This document shows positions 1-9,002 of a stretch of 64,000 bases of DNA, one piece after another. The stretch is taken from positions 62,001 to 126,000 of the forward strand of contig NZ_STFF01000005.1 in assembly GCF_004834005.1 (NCBI RefSeq), given 5' to 3'. This DNA is from Niastella caeni (GTDB lineage: Bacteria > Bacteroidota > Bacteroidia > Chitinophagales > Chitinophagaceae). The first letter of the stretch is position 1; every line of letters starts with the position of its first letter. The position numbers were made by a program, and so were the translations under genes. Below the pieces are notes generated by a model that was given only the letters and a program-made list of their open reading frames with translations, did not search any database and was not told where the DNA came from.

Positions 1-154
1 CGCGAAGTTTGGTCCCGCTCCGTATTCGCCATTGTATTTTCCGTATTTGATTTACTTTCTTTTCGTGAAGCCCGGCAACCTGTTGGGCCAGGGGCATATT
101 CTATATTGATGCCACCTTATTTTCCATTTAGTATTTATTATAAAAATTTATAGC

Positions 155-196
155 ATAGAAAAGCGCCCTGTTGTACGCAATAGCCTGCTTTTCTAT
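155..196. promoter_or_regulatory. Perfect 10-bp inverted repeat before the metal-efflux operon
   Basis: ATAGAAAAGC at 155-164 is repeated exactly in inverted form at 187-196 with a 22-base loop. It lies about 40 bases before the first gene of the efflux operon. It could be the terminator of a gene left of the window or an operator or leader hairpin; no long T-run follows the second arm, which weakens the terminator reading. The rest of bases 1-235 shows no convincing gene. Confidence 0.4.
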
Positions 197-235
197 ATAC
201 CGGTATTAAAAATCAACACAACAAAAATTACGCAA

Positions 236-847
236 ATGAAACACCTATTTCTCGGGTTATTGACAACCTTATCAGTTATTATTTATTCTTGTGGCGATAA
301 CGCTTCAACTGCAAAAAAAGAAGAAACCTCACATGCTGATCATGCTGAGGCTGAAGAAAATACCGAAGTGAAAGTAGTGAAAGCTTCGTTCAGCAATGTA
401 GATGCAGCGGTGGCTGCCCATACCAAAAAGATAACTGATAATTACCTGCAGATAAAGAACGCGCTTACCAGTGGGAATGCCAATGAAGCTGGCAGCGCTG
501 CTAAAAATATGTTTGAAGCCTTAAAGGGTTTTGACAAGTCATTGCTTAGCGCCGATCAGAAAAAAGTATACGATCAGCAGGAAGCCGGGTTAAAAGAAAA
601 TGCCGAACATATTTCAAAAAGTACCGGTGATATTGAACACCAGCGGGAACATTTTTCATCGATTAGTGAAGGCATGTATGCATTGGTGAAAGCCTTTGGT
701 GGCGGCAAAACACTGTACCACGATCATTGCCCAATGGCTAATGACAATAAAGGTGCTATGTGGTTAAGCGAAACCAAAGAAATAAAGAACCCTTACTTCG
801 GCGATAAAATGATGACGTGCGGCAGTGTGGAAGAAGAGTTACAATAA
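236..847 (+). CDS. DUF3347 lipoprotein of a heavy-metal efflux operon
   Basis: A 203-residue exported protein. The N-terminus is a short lysine start, a hydrophobic stretch and then Ser-Cys at about residue 19, which fits a lipoprotein signal (SPII). A low-complexity Glu/His-rich stretch follows (about 25-45). The C-terminal third carries the DUF3347 signature: CPMA, then WLS, then NPYFGDKMMTCG, in which Cys, Met and His residues could bind copper or silver ions. DUF3347 domains usually occur alone or fused to CusB-like adaptors in Bacteroidetes metal-efflux loci. It is the first gene of the run leading into the RND pump, so a periplasmic metal chaperone or sensor role is likely but inferred. 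Confidence 0.85.
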   Translation: MKHLFLGLLTTLSVIIYSCGDNASTAKKEETSHADHAEAEENTEVKVVKASFSNVDAAVAAHTKKITDNYLQIKNALTSGNANEAGSAAKNMFEALKGFDKSLLSADQKKVYDQQEAGLKENAEHISKSTGDIEHQREHFSSISEGMYALVKAFGGGKTLYHDHCPMANDNKGAMWLSETKEIKNPYFGDKMMTCGSVEEELQ

Positions 848-904
848 TAATGAATATCGAATGATGGCCCCCCGCATTCAATATTCTACATTCAATATTT
901 ATCC

Positions 905-2185
905 ATGATTTCATCATTAATAACCTGGTCGTTAAAGAACCGGTACATTGTATTGGCGATGGCAGCGGCGTTGTTGGTATGGGGTTTTATCAATGTGCAG
1001 AAGAACCCCATTGATGCCATTCCCGATCTTTCAGAAAACCAGGTGATCGTTTTTACCGAATGGATGGGCCGCAGTCCGCAAATTATAGAAGACCAGGTCA
1101 CCTATCCACTGGTAAGCAATCTGCAGGGAATTCCCAAGGTGAAGAACGTGCGGGCCACCTCCATGTTCGGGATGAGTTTTGTGTACGTGATCTTCGAAGA
1201 TAATACCGACATCTATTGGGCGCGCACCCGGGTGCTGGAGCGCCTGAACTATGCGCAACGATTATTGCCCGAAGGCATCACCCCAACGTTGGGCCCCGAT
1301 GGTACCGGCGTAGGGCATGTTTTCTGGTATACGCTCGATGCCAAACAAATGGACCTGGGTGAACAGCGTGCTTTGCAGGACTGGTACATTAAACTGGCCT
1401 TGCAAACCGTGCCCGGCGTGGCTGAAGTGTCTTCCTTTGGCGGGTTTGAAAAACAATATCAACTGGTGCTCGACCCTGTTAAGCTGCAGTTTTACAATGT
1501 TTCGTTGATGGATGTAATGAACAAAGTAAAAGCAGCCAATAATGATGTAGGCGGTCGCAAGTTCGAAATGAGCGATATGGCTTATATCATTCGGGGACTG
1601 GGATATATCAAAAACAAGGAAGACCTCGAAAGCATTGCCGTAGGCAATTACAATGGCATTCCTGTTCGGGTTAAAGATATTGGCGCTGTTCAAATGGGTG
1701 GCGATCTTCGGTTAGGCATCTTTGATGAAAACGGACAGGGCGAAGTAGTGGGCGGCATTGTAGTAATGCGCTATGGTGAAAACGCCGATAAAGTTATCAC
1801 CGGTATAAAAGAAAAAATGAAAGAGGTGGAGAAAGGCTTACCCAATGGCGTAACCTTTAAAACCGGGTACGATCGCAGCGAGCTGATACAAGCCGCTATC
1901 GGAAATGTGAAGAATAAGCTCATAGAAGAAATGGCGGTGGTATGTGTGATCGTGATCATTTTCCTGTTCCACTGGCGAAGCGCTTTAAGCATCATCATAC
2001 AAATACCCATCACCATTGCTGTAAGTTTTATTTTATTAAATGCTATTGGTCTGTCATCAAATATCATGTCGTTAACCGGTATTGCGCTGGCAATCGGGGT
2101 TATTGTTGACAACGGTATTATTATGAGTGAGAATGCGTATCGACACCTGGCCGAATACCAGCAGCAGCAAAGCGAAAAATCATGA
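905..2185 (+). CDS. CusA/CzcA-type RND metal efflux pump, N-terminal part (frameshifted)
   Basis: Residues 1-426 of a heavy-metal RND transporter, the inner-membrane proton-driven pump of a Cus/Czc system. It contains the first membrane helix, the periplasmic porter half with the typical NPIDAIPDLSENQVIVFTEW start, and helices up to GIALAIGVIVDNGIIMSENAYRHL, the conserved transmembrane segment around residue 400. It stops after QQQQSEKS in the variable cytoplasmic loop, while the rest of the pump continues in the next frame (+1) over the same DNA. Removing one A from the A5 run at about 2175-2179 would join the two into one protein of about 1,070 residues, the normal family size. As read, this half alone could not be a complete pump. 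A real inactivating mutation, a programmed shift or a sequencing error are all possible. Confidence 0.85.
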   Translation: MISSLITWSLKNRYIVLAMAAALLVWGFINVQKNPIDAIPDLSENQVIVFTEWMGRSPQIIEDQVTYPLVSNLQGIPKVKNVRATSMFGMSFVYVIFEDNTDIYWARTRVLERLNYAQRLLPEGITPTLGPDGTGVGHVFWYTLDAKQMDLGEQRALQDWYIKLALQTVPGVAEVSSFGGFEKQYQLVLDPVKLQFYNVSLMDVMNKVKAANNDVGGRKFEMSDMAYIIRGLGYIKNKEDLESIAVGNYNGIPVRVKDIGAVQMGGDLRLGIFDENGQGEVVGGIVVMRYGENADKVITGIKEKMKEVEKGLPNGVTFKTGYDRSELIQAAIGNVKNKLIEEMAVVCVIVIIFLFHWRSALSIIIQIPITIAVSFILLNAIGLSSNIMSLTGIALAIGVIVDNGIIMSENAYRHLAEYQQQQSEKS

Positions 2186-2189
2186 TCCA

Positions 2190-4127
2190 ATGACGAAACT
2201 ATTTAACAAAATAACCGGAAAGGATAAATACAGGATCCCTGAACTGGTGCGGATGCAGATAATAGAAAAAGCTTGTAAGCAGGTTTCACGGGGCGTTTTC
2301 TTTTCAACCATCATTATCATTACGTCGTTCTTGCCGGTGTTCTTGCTAACGGGGCAGGAAGGAAAATTGTTCCACCCGCTGGCCTACACCAAAACATTCA
2401 TCATGGTGGTAGATGCCCTGCTTGTAGTGACGCTAGCACCTGTACTGATCACTTTCTTCATGAAAGGACGCTTCCGGCCAGAAACCGCTAACCCGGTAAA
2501 CCGGCTGTTGGAGCGGGTATATGAACCTGTGATACGGGGTTGTATAAAATGGCGCAAGACAACTATTGCAGTGAACATTATCGCGCTGGCCATTAGTATT
2601 CCCCTCCTGCTGAGCCTGGGACGCGAATTTATGCCGCCGCTCGATGAGGGGTCCCTGTTGTTTATGCCGGTTACTTTGCCCGATGTATCGAACAGTGAAG
2701 TAAAGCGAATACTACAGGTGCAGGACAAGATCATTAAAACAGTACCGGAAGTAAAGAATGTATTGGGAAAAGCAGGTCGCGCCAATACCGCAACAGATAA
2801 TTCGCCCATCAGCATGATTGAAACCATAATACTGCTGAAGCCACAAGCAGAATGGCGACCCGGCATAACAAAGAACGATATCATTAATGAACTGAATAAT
2901 AAACTGCAAATACCTGGTGTAACCAATGGCTGGACACAACCCATCATCAACCGCATCAATATGTTATCGACCGGTATTCGTACGGATGTGGGCGTAAAAG
3001 TATATGGACAAAATCTGGATACCATTTATGCATTCGCCGAAACCATCAAAAAGCAACTGCAAGGCATCGACGGCATTAAAGACCTGTATGTTGAGCCCAT
3101 TACCGGTGGCAAATACATCGATATTCATATTAAACGCGATGAGATAAGCCGGTATGGATTAAGCGTTGATGATGTAAACCGGGTTATTGAAATTGCTTTA
3201 GGCGGTATGAAGTTGACCACTACCGTGGAGGGCCGGCAACGTTTCTCGGTTAATGCCCGGTTTGGTCAGGACTTTCGAAATAACCTCACCGCATTAAAAC
3301 GATTGCAGGTGCAAACGATGAATTATGGTCCTGTTCCTTTGGAGGCAGTAGCCGATGTAACCATTGCGGAAGGGCCGCCGATGATCAATTCAGAAAATGC
3401 CATGTTACGCGGTACGGTATTGTTCAATGTGCGCGAAAGAGATTTAGGAAGCACCGTAACCGAGGCACGCGAAAAGTTGAATGCCATGATCAGCAAACTT
3501 CCCAAAGGGTATTATTTGGAATGGAGCGGTCAATACGAAAACCTGATCCGTAGTGAACGTACTTTAAAACTGATCTTACCGGTGGTGCTGCTGATAATTT
3601 TTATTTCAATGTATTTCGCTTTTAATTCTGCACGCGAAGCATTTCTCAGCCTTATCACTATCCCTTTCGCCTTGATTGGTGGCGCATATATGATCTGGAT
3701 CTGGGATGTGAATTTATCAGTTGCGGTTGCCGTTGGGTTCATCGCTTTGTTTGGACTTGCCGTAGAAACGGGAATTGTAATGGTTATCTATTTGAATGAT
3801 GCCATGCAGCAACTGGTTGCCAGGAAAGGAAACTCCAGGGAGGTCATCACCCGGGACGACTTGCGGGAATATGTGATTGCCGGCGCTGCAAAAAGGCTGC
3901 GACCAAAAATAATGACCGTGTGTGTGTCGCTATTTGCGCTGGTTCCCATTTTATGGAGTCACGGTGTTGGCAGTGATGTAATGAAGCCGATCGTATTGCC
4001 AATGGTGGGCGGCGTGCTCACTTCTGCAACACACATTTTATTGGTTACTCCGTTGATTTTTTTAATGGCGAAGGAATATGAGTTACGCAAGCATGGTAAG
4101 ATCGATGTGTTAGAGGCAAAGCATTGA
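2190..4127 (+). CDS. CusA/CzcA-type RND metal efflux pump, C-terminal part (frameshifted)
   Basis: This is the remaining part of the pump in a frame shifted by +1 from the first part; open reading in this frame begins upstream at 2127, and the first plausible separate start is the ATG at 2190. It begins inside the cytoplasmic loop and runs through the KQVSRGVFFSTIIIITSFLPVF helix, the second periplasmic porter half (about 2640-3540) and the last transmembrane bundle, including the conserved GFIALFGLAVETGIVMVIY helix. It ends with the short charged tail normal for this family. All conserved regions after the loop are intact, so the break is confined to the variable loop. The downstream channel and adaptor genes look intact, which suggests the operon is or was recently functional. 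Confidence 0.85.
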   Translation: MTKLFNKITGKDKYRIPELVRMQIIEKACKQVSRGVFFSTIIIITSFLPVFLLTGQEGKLFHPLAYTKTFIMVVDALLVVTLAPVLITFFMKGRFRPETANPVNRLLERVYEPVIRGCIKWRKTTIAVNIIALAISIPLLLSLGREFMPPLDEGSLLFMPVTLPDVSNSEVKRILQVQDKIIKTVPEVKNVLGKAGRANTATDNSPISMIETIILLKPQAEWRPGITKNDIINELNNKLQIPGVTNGWTQPIINRINMLSTGIRTDVGVKVYGQNLDTIYAFAETIKKQLQGIDGIKDLYVEPITGGKYIDIHIKRDEISRYGLSVDDVNRVIEIALGGMKLTTTVEGRQRFSVNARFGQDFRNNLTALKRLQVQTMNYGPVPLEAVADVTIAEGPPMINSENAMLRGTVLFNVRERDLGSTVTEAREKLNAMISKLPKGYYLEWSGQYENLIRSERTLKLILPVVLLIIFISMYFAFNSAREAFLSLITIPFALIGGAYMIWIWDVNLSVAVAVGFIALFGLAVETGIVMVIYLNDAMQQLVARKGNSREVITRDDLREYVIAGAAKRLRPKIMTVCVSLFALVPILWSHGVGSDVMKPIVLPMVGGVLTSATHILLVTPLIFLMAKEYELRKHGKIDVLEAKH

Positions 4128-4203
4128 TGGCAATCATGAAGTGAAACGAGAAAAGGTTATTTCACGTTTGCTGTTTCACGATAATAAATCGGAGGATATT
4201 ATT

Positions 4204-5463
4204 ATGATTAAAGAACTATTATCAACTGGAATATCGCTTGGTTTATTGATAACCTTGCAGGCGCAAACTCCCATGTCGTTGCACGATATTTTAACAACGG
4301 TTGAGAAAAACAACCCGGGGTTAAAAATGTATGAGTCAGAAGCACGCGCTATTAATGAAGCTGCCAAAGGCGCTTACAGTTGGATGCCGCCGGAGGGGGG
4401 CGCCGGTTTGTTTATGACGCCGTATAACACGAAAGAGATAAAAGCCGATAAGGCTATGATGAAGGAAGGCATGGGCTTTTTCATGATCTCTGCGCAGCAG
4501 ATGTTCCCTAATCGAAAAAAACAGGATGCAGAAGCCGCCTGGATGCGATCTATGTCGAAGGTAGAAACCGAAAAGCGGAACGTGGTATTGAATGAGTTGT
4601 TATACGCTGCCAAAAAGAATTACTATGAATGGGTACTGTTGCTTAAAAAGCAATCGGTGCTGGATGAAGGCAGCCGCATTTTGGATTTTATGATCAAAAG
4701 CGCTGAAATACGATATAAGAACGGCTTGGGAAAGATCAGCGCCTATTATAAAGCCAAAGCAGCGCTGGCCAATATAGAAAACATGAAGTTGATGCTCGAA
4801 AACGATATGCGACAAAAGCGCATCCTGCTGAACAACCTTATGTACCGGAAAACCGACCAGCCATTGGCTGTTGACACGCTCTATACCTGGAAAGACTTCC
4901 CGGCTTCTATGCTCGATTCTGTTTCCCTCATAAGCAGGCGCAGCGACATTCAGGTGCTGCAACGAAATATTGAAGTGAACAACCTGCAACGAAATGCAGA
5001 GCTGGCCAAGCTGAAACCGGAGTTTGGTATTAGGTACGACCACATGATCGGGCTTAGCACACAACCCAGTCAGTTTACAGTAATGGGCATGGTAAAGTTG
5101 CCATTGGCAAAATGGTCTTCGAAAATGAACAAGGCAAAAGCCGAAAGCCTGGTATGGCAAAATGAATCATTGAGAAGCCAACAGCAAATGATCCTGAACG
5201 AGGCAGCGGGAATGGCAGGTTCAGCCAAGGCAGAGCTTGAAACAAAAAAGAAACAGATGCGATTATATGAAACGCAGATTGTACCGGCCTTGCGAAAGAA
5301 TTTCCAAACCATGCAGTTGGGCTACGAGCAAAACACCGAAGAACTATTTGAATTGTTCGATGCCTGGGAAGCATTAAACATGACACAATTAGAATACCTG
5401 GACCAAATAAAGACAGCACTGTTATTACAAGCTGAATTGGAGAAGGTCCTTGAGATTAAATGA
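4204..5463 (+). CDS. TolC-family outer-membrane efflux channel (CusC-like)
   Basis: About 419 residues, matching the outer-membrane factor that carries metal ions from the RND pump out of the cell. The ATG at 4204 is chosen over an in-frame GTG at 4141 because a good GGAGG sits at 4191 and because the protein then starts with a clear signal peptide ending LQAQTPMSLHD. The body shows long amphipathic helices rich in Lys, Glu, Leu and Asn, with the repeat organisation of TolC channels (the second repeat begins around residue 230). It lies 76 bases after the pump and overlaps the next gene by 4 bases (ATGA), which implies co-translation with the adaptor. Confidence 0.88.
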   Translation: MIKELLSTGISLGLLITLQAQTPMSLHDILTTVEKNNPGLKMYESEARAINEAAKGAYSWMPPEGGAGLFMTPYNTKEIKADKAMMKEGMGFFMISAQQMFPNRKKQDAEAAWMRSMSKVETEKRNVVLNELLYAAKKNYYEWVLLLKKQSVLDEGSRILDFMIKSAEIRYKNGLGKISAYYKAKAALANIENMKLMLENDMRQKRILLNNLMYRKTDQPLAVDTLYTWKDFPASMLDSVSLISRRSDIQVLQRNIEVNNLQRNAELAKLKPEFGIRYDHMIGLSTQPSQFTVMGMVKLPLAKWSSKMNKAKAESLVWQNESLRSQQQMILNEAAGMAGSAKAELETKKKQMRLYETQIVPALRKNFQTMQLGYEQNTEELFELFDAWEALNMTQLEYLDQIKTALLLQAELEKVLEIK

Positions 5464-6731
5464 TATTAGTTATGCATGATATTAAAAGTCGATGGTTTTT
5501 AATTGCCGCCTGGATGCTACTTGTTGTTGCTTTGGGATGCAAAGAGTCTGGTAAGCATCAACCCACTCAGCAGGCTGTTGTTCAGGAAACATACACCTGT
5601 CCCATGCACCCTCAAATTATTAAAGACAAACCGGGCAGTTGTCCTGTTTGTGGTATGGACCTGGTGAAGAAATCGGCAACCGGCGAAAAAGTAAATGATG
5701 TTACATTAAACGATCTGTTGCGCCCTTCGAACCAGTATGTGCTTTCGTCTATACCTACGGTACATATTCAGGAGCGTGATGAACCGGTAGAGATAACCAC
5801 CTACGGATTTATTACCTATGATACACGGCAGGCAGGAACGGTTTCTTCAAACGTTTCGGGCCGTATTGAAAAGTTGTATGTAAAGTACCGGTTTCAGAAA
5901 GTAAATAAAGGGCAAAAAATAATGGACTTATACAGCCCTGAACTGTTAACAGCGCAACAAAACCTGCTCTTCCTGTTACAACATGATGCTGATAACCAGG
6001 TGCTCATTGCCGCCGCGCGCCAAAAGCTGGCATTGCTTGGTATGAGTAATCAGCAATTGGAGCAAGTTATAAGAAGCGGGAAGCCTGTACTTACTGTATC
6101 TATCTTCAGCGCATACAGCGGTCACATTCATGAAAGCAGTGCTGCAGAAGCCATGCAACCCCAGGCGCAAACGGGAATGAAAGACGTTTCGCTGATCACG
6201 GAAGAATTGCCATTAAAAGAAGGGATGTATGTAACAAAAGGGCAGAATTTGTTTGTCATTTACAATCCTTCCAAAGCATGGGCCGTGCTGAATGTGTTTT
6301 CTGGACAGGCGGGCATGGTTAAAGTGGGCGATAAAGTGCGTATAACACCGGAAACCGCTCCCGACAAGGATTTCAGGGCGGCCATTAATTTTATTGAACC
6401 GTTTTACAGGCCAGATAGCAAAACGGCTACAGCCCGGGTGTATTTTGATAACCCGAATATGGGCATACCCATCGGCAGCCAGGTAAAGGCTACCATTTTT
6501 GCCGGCGCCCGCTCAGCCCGATGGTTACCCGAAGAAGCTGTTTTAACGTTGGGCCTCGATAAAGCTGTTTTTATAAAAAAGGATGATGCATTCATTGCCC
6601 ATAAAATTGAAGCAGGTATTGTAAATAATCATTTGATACAGGTATTAAATGGCTTGTCAGAAGAAGATGAAGTGGCTGCCAATGCCCAATACCTGGTAGA
6701 TAGTGAGAGTTTTATTAAAGTGAAACAATAG
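5460..6731 (+). CDS. CusB-like periplasmic adaptor with N-terminal metal-binding domain (first copy)
   Basis: A 423-residue membrane-fusion protein linking pump and channel. It begins with a lipoprotein signal ending LLVVALGC, followed at about residues 43-65 by a small heavy-metal-binding domain (YTCPMHP, then CPVCGMDL), then the beta-barrel, lipoyl and alpha-hairpin regions of CusB-type adaptors. The start overlaps the stop of the channel gene by ATGA; an in-frame ATG at 5472 would also give a proper signal. The next gene encodes a second adaptor of the same length and layout, so the operon carries two. Confidence 0.88.
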   Translation: MILVMHDIKSRWFLIAAWMLLVVALGCKESGKHQPTQQAVVQETYTCPMHPQIIKDKPGSCPVCGMDLVKKSATGEKVNDVTLNDLLRPSNQYVLSSIPTVHIQERDEPVEITTYGFITYDTRQAGTVSSNVSGRIEKLYVKYRFQKVNKGQKIMDLYSPELLTAQQNLLFLLQHDADNQVLIAAARQKLALLGMSNQQLEQVIRSGKPVLTVSIFSAYSGHIHESSAAEAMQPQAQTGMKDVSLITEELPLKEGMYVTKGQNLFVIYNPSKAWAVLNVFSGQAGMVKVGDKVRITPETAPDKDFRAAINFIEPFYRPDSKTATARVYFDNPNMGIPIGSQVKATIFAGARSARWLPEEAVLTLGLDKAVFIKKDDAFIAHKIEAGIVNNHLIQVLNGLSEEDEVAANAQYLVDSESFIKVKQ

Positions 6732-6739
6732 AAGAAATT

Positions 6740-8011
6740 ATGCAACAGAATAATTTTAATTATGGTGCCGGCAGCAGGAATACGGTTCAACTTCCGTTGC
6801 GTCGCACCCTTCAACGTCTTGTTCTCTATTCAGCATATTTCGCTTTGCTGATGCTGGCTGCCTGCAAAGGAAAAAAGCCAGCCGACACAGCAAAGTCCGA
6901 TACGTATTATACCTGCTCCATGCACCCGCAGATCATGCAGGAAAAACCTGGCACCTGTCCTATTTGTCACATGGATTTAATTCCCGTAAATAAATCAAAC
7001 CAACCTAAAGACGAAATCATGCTCAGCGATGAGCAGATACAATTGGGCAATATTCAAACCGATACCCTTGGCCGCGCTTTAATGGGCGATAAAGTGGTAC
7101 TGACGGCCACCCTCAATTTTGATGAAATGAAAGTGAATACGGTGAGTGCTCGTGTTACCGGTCGCATCGACAGGTTATATTATAAAAATGCCGGGGACTT
7201 TGTAAAAAAAGGCGATCACTTATTTGATCTGTATAGTGAAGAATTGAACACCGCCAAACAGGAATACCTCGCGGCACTGGAACGGCAACAAACGCTTGAC
7301 AATTCCATCATCGACTTCAAACAATTATTGCAAAGCGCCAAAAACAAACTGATGCTCTGGGGCGTAAGCGAATCGCAGATTGATGCACTTGCAAAGACAA
7401 AGCAGTATTCACCATTAACTGCATTTTACAGTACGGCTACAGGATATGTTACCGAGTTACCGGTAAAAGAAGGGCAATATGTAATGGAAGGTGGCGTGGT
7501 TGTAAAACTGGCCGATCTGTCGACACTATGGGCGGAGGCACAGGTGTATGCATCACAACTGTCTTCTATAGATTACAAGGGGGTGGCCACCGTGCAACTA
7601 CCCGATATGCCGGGAAAAGAAATAACAGGTAAGGTAACATTTGCCAATCCTGAAATAAGCGCCGATACCCGCATCAATTTGTTGCGTGTATCAATACCGA
7701 ATACGGGCAATCAGTTAAAACCCGGGATGCCTGCTTATGTACTATTAAAAGGCGGCAACACTGGCAATACCACTACGCTACCCGTTGATGCCGTATTGCG
7801 CGATGGACAAATGGCTATGGTATGGGTGCAAACGGGCAATAATACTTATAAAAGAAAGATGGTGGAGACTGGCTTGGAAAGTGGTGATCGTATTGAAATT
7901 AAATCGGGATTGCAAAATGGAGATGTGGTGGTAGTAACCGGCGCTTATCTGCTGAACAGTGAGTACATCTTCAAAAATGGATCAGAGCCTATGGAAGGAC
8001 ACAAGCATTAG
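6740..8011 (+). CDS. CusB-like periplasmic adaptor with N-terminal metal-binding domain (second copy)
   Basis: A second 423-residue adaptor 8 bases after the first. It has a longer basic N-terminus, a lipobox LMLAAC near residue 35, and a metal-binding domain (YTCSMHP, then CPICHMDL) in which the usual CGMDL reads CHMDL. The central barrel-sandwich and alpha-hairpin regions are complete, and the C-terminus matches the membrane-proximal domain (GDVVVVTGAYLLNSEY). It is clearly divergent from the upstream adaptor rather than a recent duplicate, so the two may form a hetero-oligomeric adaptor ring or serve different metals; that is inference. It is the last gene before a strong terminator. Confidence 0.87.
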   Translation: MQQNNFNYGAGSRNTVQLPLRRTLQRLVLYSAYFALLMLAACKGKKPADTAKSDTYYTCSMHPQIMQEKPGTCPICHMDLIPVNKSNQPKDEIMLSDEQIQLGNIQTDTLGRALMGDKVVLTATLNFDEMKVNTVSARVTGRIDRLYYKNAGDFVKKGDHLFDLYSEELNTAKQEYLAALERQQTLDNSIIDFKQLLQSAKNKLMLWGVSESQIDALAKTKQYSPLTAFYSTATGYVTELPVKEGQYVMEGGVVVKLADLSTLWAEAQVYASQLSSIDYKGVATVQLPDMPGKEITGKVTFANPEISADTRINLLRVSIPNTGNQLKPGMPAYVLLKGGNTGNTTTLPVDAVLRDGQMAMVWVQTGNNTYKRKMVETGLESGDRIEIKSGLQNGDVVVVTGAYLLNSEYIFKNGSEPMEGHKH

Positions 8012-8059
8012 AGAGAATTTTTAGCCGGTGTACTTTTTTGAGATTTGTGTACCCGAATA

Positions 8060-8092
8060 AAAAGAGGCTGCATCATTGATGCAGCCTCTTTA
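8060..8092. terminator. Bidirectional rho-independent terminator
   Basis: AAAGAGGCTGCATC and GATGCAGCCTCTTT form a near-perfect hairpin with a very short loop, flanked by A-rich sequence on the left and T-rich sequence on the right. It ends the metal-efflux operon on the plus strand and can also serve the small gene converging from the minus strand. Confidence 0.85.
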
Positions 8093-8136
8093 TTGTGAAA
8101 ACACTATTAAATTGTTGAATGGCTGGACGTAGTTGC

Positions 8137-8544
8137 TTATTTTACTTTGTTTACTACAGTTTCTTCAACATAGCTGTGGCTTCTGTTGATCTTATAAACT
8201 TCAGTAGAATTGCTGTTTTTCGATTTTACTACTACATTCAGAGAAGTATCACCAAAGTCTTCAGCTTTTAATAAGAACTTTTTAGAAAGGTTAGCTCCTT
8301 TGAATCTTTCAGTGTACAGAACATTACCATACTCATCGCGGAAAGTAATTGTGTACTCATCCACTATGGTATTGGTCAGGTTCAGTTGAAATACAGGCTG
8401 ATTTTCTTTATTTCCGATGAATTTTAATTCTGTAACGTGATTGGTTGGTGCATCTTCATTAGCTAAGGTAGCGTTAGAGAATGCGAAGGTAAAAGCGATT
8501 AAAGCGATAGCGATAATTCCGTAATTCCTCATTGCCTTTTTCAT
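8137..8544 (-). CDS. Small secreted protein of unknown function
   Basis: 135 residues with a typical signal peptide (MKKAMRN, a hydrophobic core, then SNATLANEDAP). The mature part is about 105 residues, predicted to be mostly beta, with an RDEYGNVLYTERFKG motif. Such short secreted proteins, often with an Ig-like beta-sandwich, are common in Chitinophagaceae and have no assigned role. It has its own promoter and a leader of about 150 bases. No function is proposed. Confidence 0.75.
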   Translation of the reverse strand: MKKAMRNYGIIAIALIAFTFAFSNATLANEDAPTNHVTELKFIGNKENQPVFQLNLTNTIVDEYTITFRDEYGNVLYTERFKGANLSKKFLLKAEDFGDTSLNVVVKSKNSNSTEVYKINRSHSYVEETVVNKVK

Positions 8545-8664
8545 AAACGTGTATTTTATAGATTTTTTGATAATTCTGTTCTAATAATTACTATGGGATC
8601 GCAATCGTGGCAGGCAGGCAATTCGTACGTCTTTTCGAAAGAGGGAGCAACTTCTTTTTTAAGG

Positions 8665-8730
8665 TAACACCTCATTTGGTGTTTGTTGCGTTTCGTAATG
8701 CAAACATATAGCGGAATTCACTGCTGCAAA
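8665..8730 (-). promoter_or_regulatory. Bacteroidetes-type promoter and leader hairpin for the small secreted protein
   Basis: On the minus strand, TATGTTTG (8708 down to 8701) matches the TAnnTTTG -7 element and TTTG (8730-8727) matches the -33 element with an 18-base gap. Transcription would start near 8694, giving a leader of about 150 bases before the ATG at 8544. Within it, AACACC and GGTGTT (8665-8682) form a small hairpin. The other part of this 450-base gap, towards paaA, holds the paa control region. Confidence 0.5.
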
Positions 8731-8939
8731 AATCAACTCTACTGCATTTATAGGATGCTAAAACCCTGTATGAAATGTTAAACCCCCCAACAGGAGCGGG
8801 TTTCATAAAAACAGGCGCATGATGCCCAACCCATTTTCAGGCAGTGTAAAAGGCATGTAGTTAATAATTTAGTAACACTTTCCTGGGTGATTATCTCCTT
8901 TTTCACACCTTCCGGCTGAAAATATACTTTAATAAGTGC

Positions 8940-8981
8940 GCTAACGATTGTTAGCTTTTATGACAAATATAATTATCTTTG
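8940..8981 (+). promoter_or_regulatory. paa operon promoter with PaaR-like operator
   Basis: GCTAAC-gatt-GTTAGC at 8940-8955 is a perfect inverted repeat. Its core CTAACGATTGTTAG (8941-8954) matches the TetR-family PaaR operator reported for Thermus (CNAACGNNCGTTNG, recalled from the literature) with one mismatch. TATCTTTG at 8974-8981 is an exact TAnnTTTG -7 box, and a TTG at 8948-8950 inside the palindrome could serve as -33 element (23-base gap). A repressor bound here would block RNA polymerase, fitting derepression by phenylacetyl-CoA. No paaR gene is in the window. Confidence 0.6.
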
Positions 8982-9002
8982 GTACCACTAAAAATGTATC
9001 CC

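Noticed and set aside
1..153. Open frame of 50 codons from the window edge ending in TAG
   Set aside because: The reading (ending PFSIYYKNL) has no recognisable family and a composition like that of random frames; it could be the end of a gene but cannot be supported.
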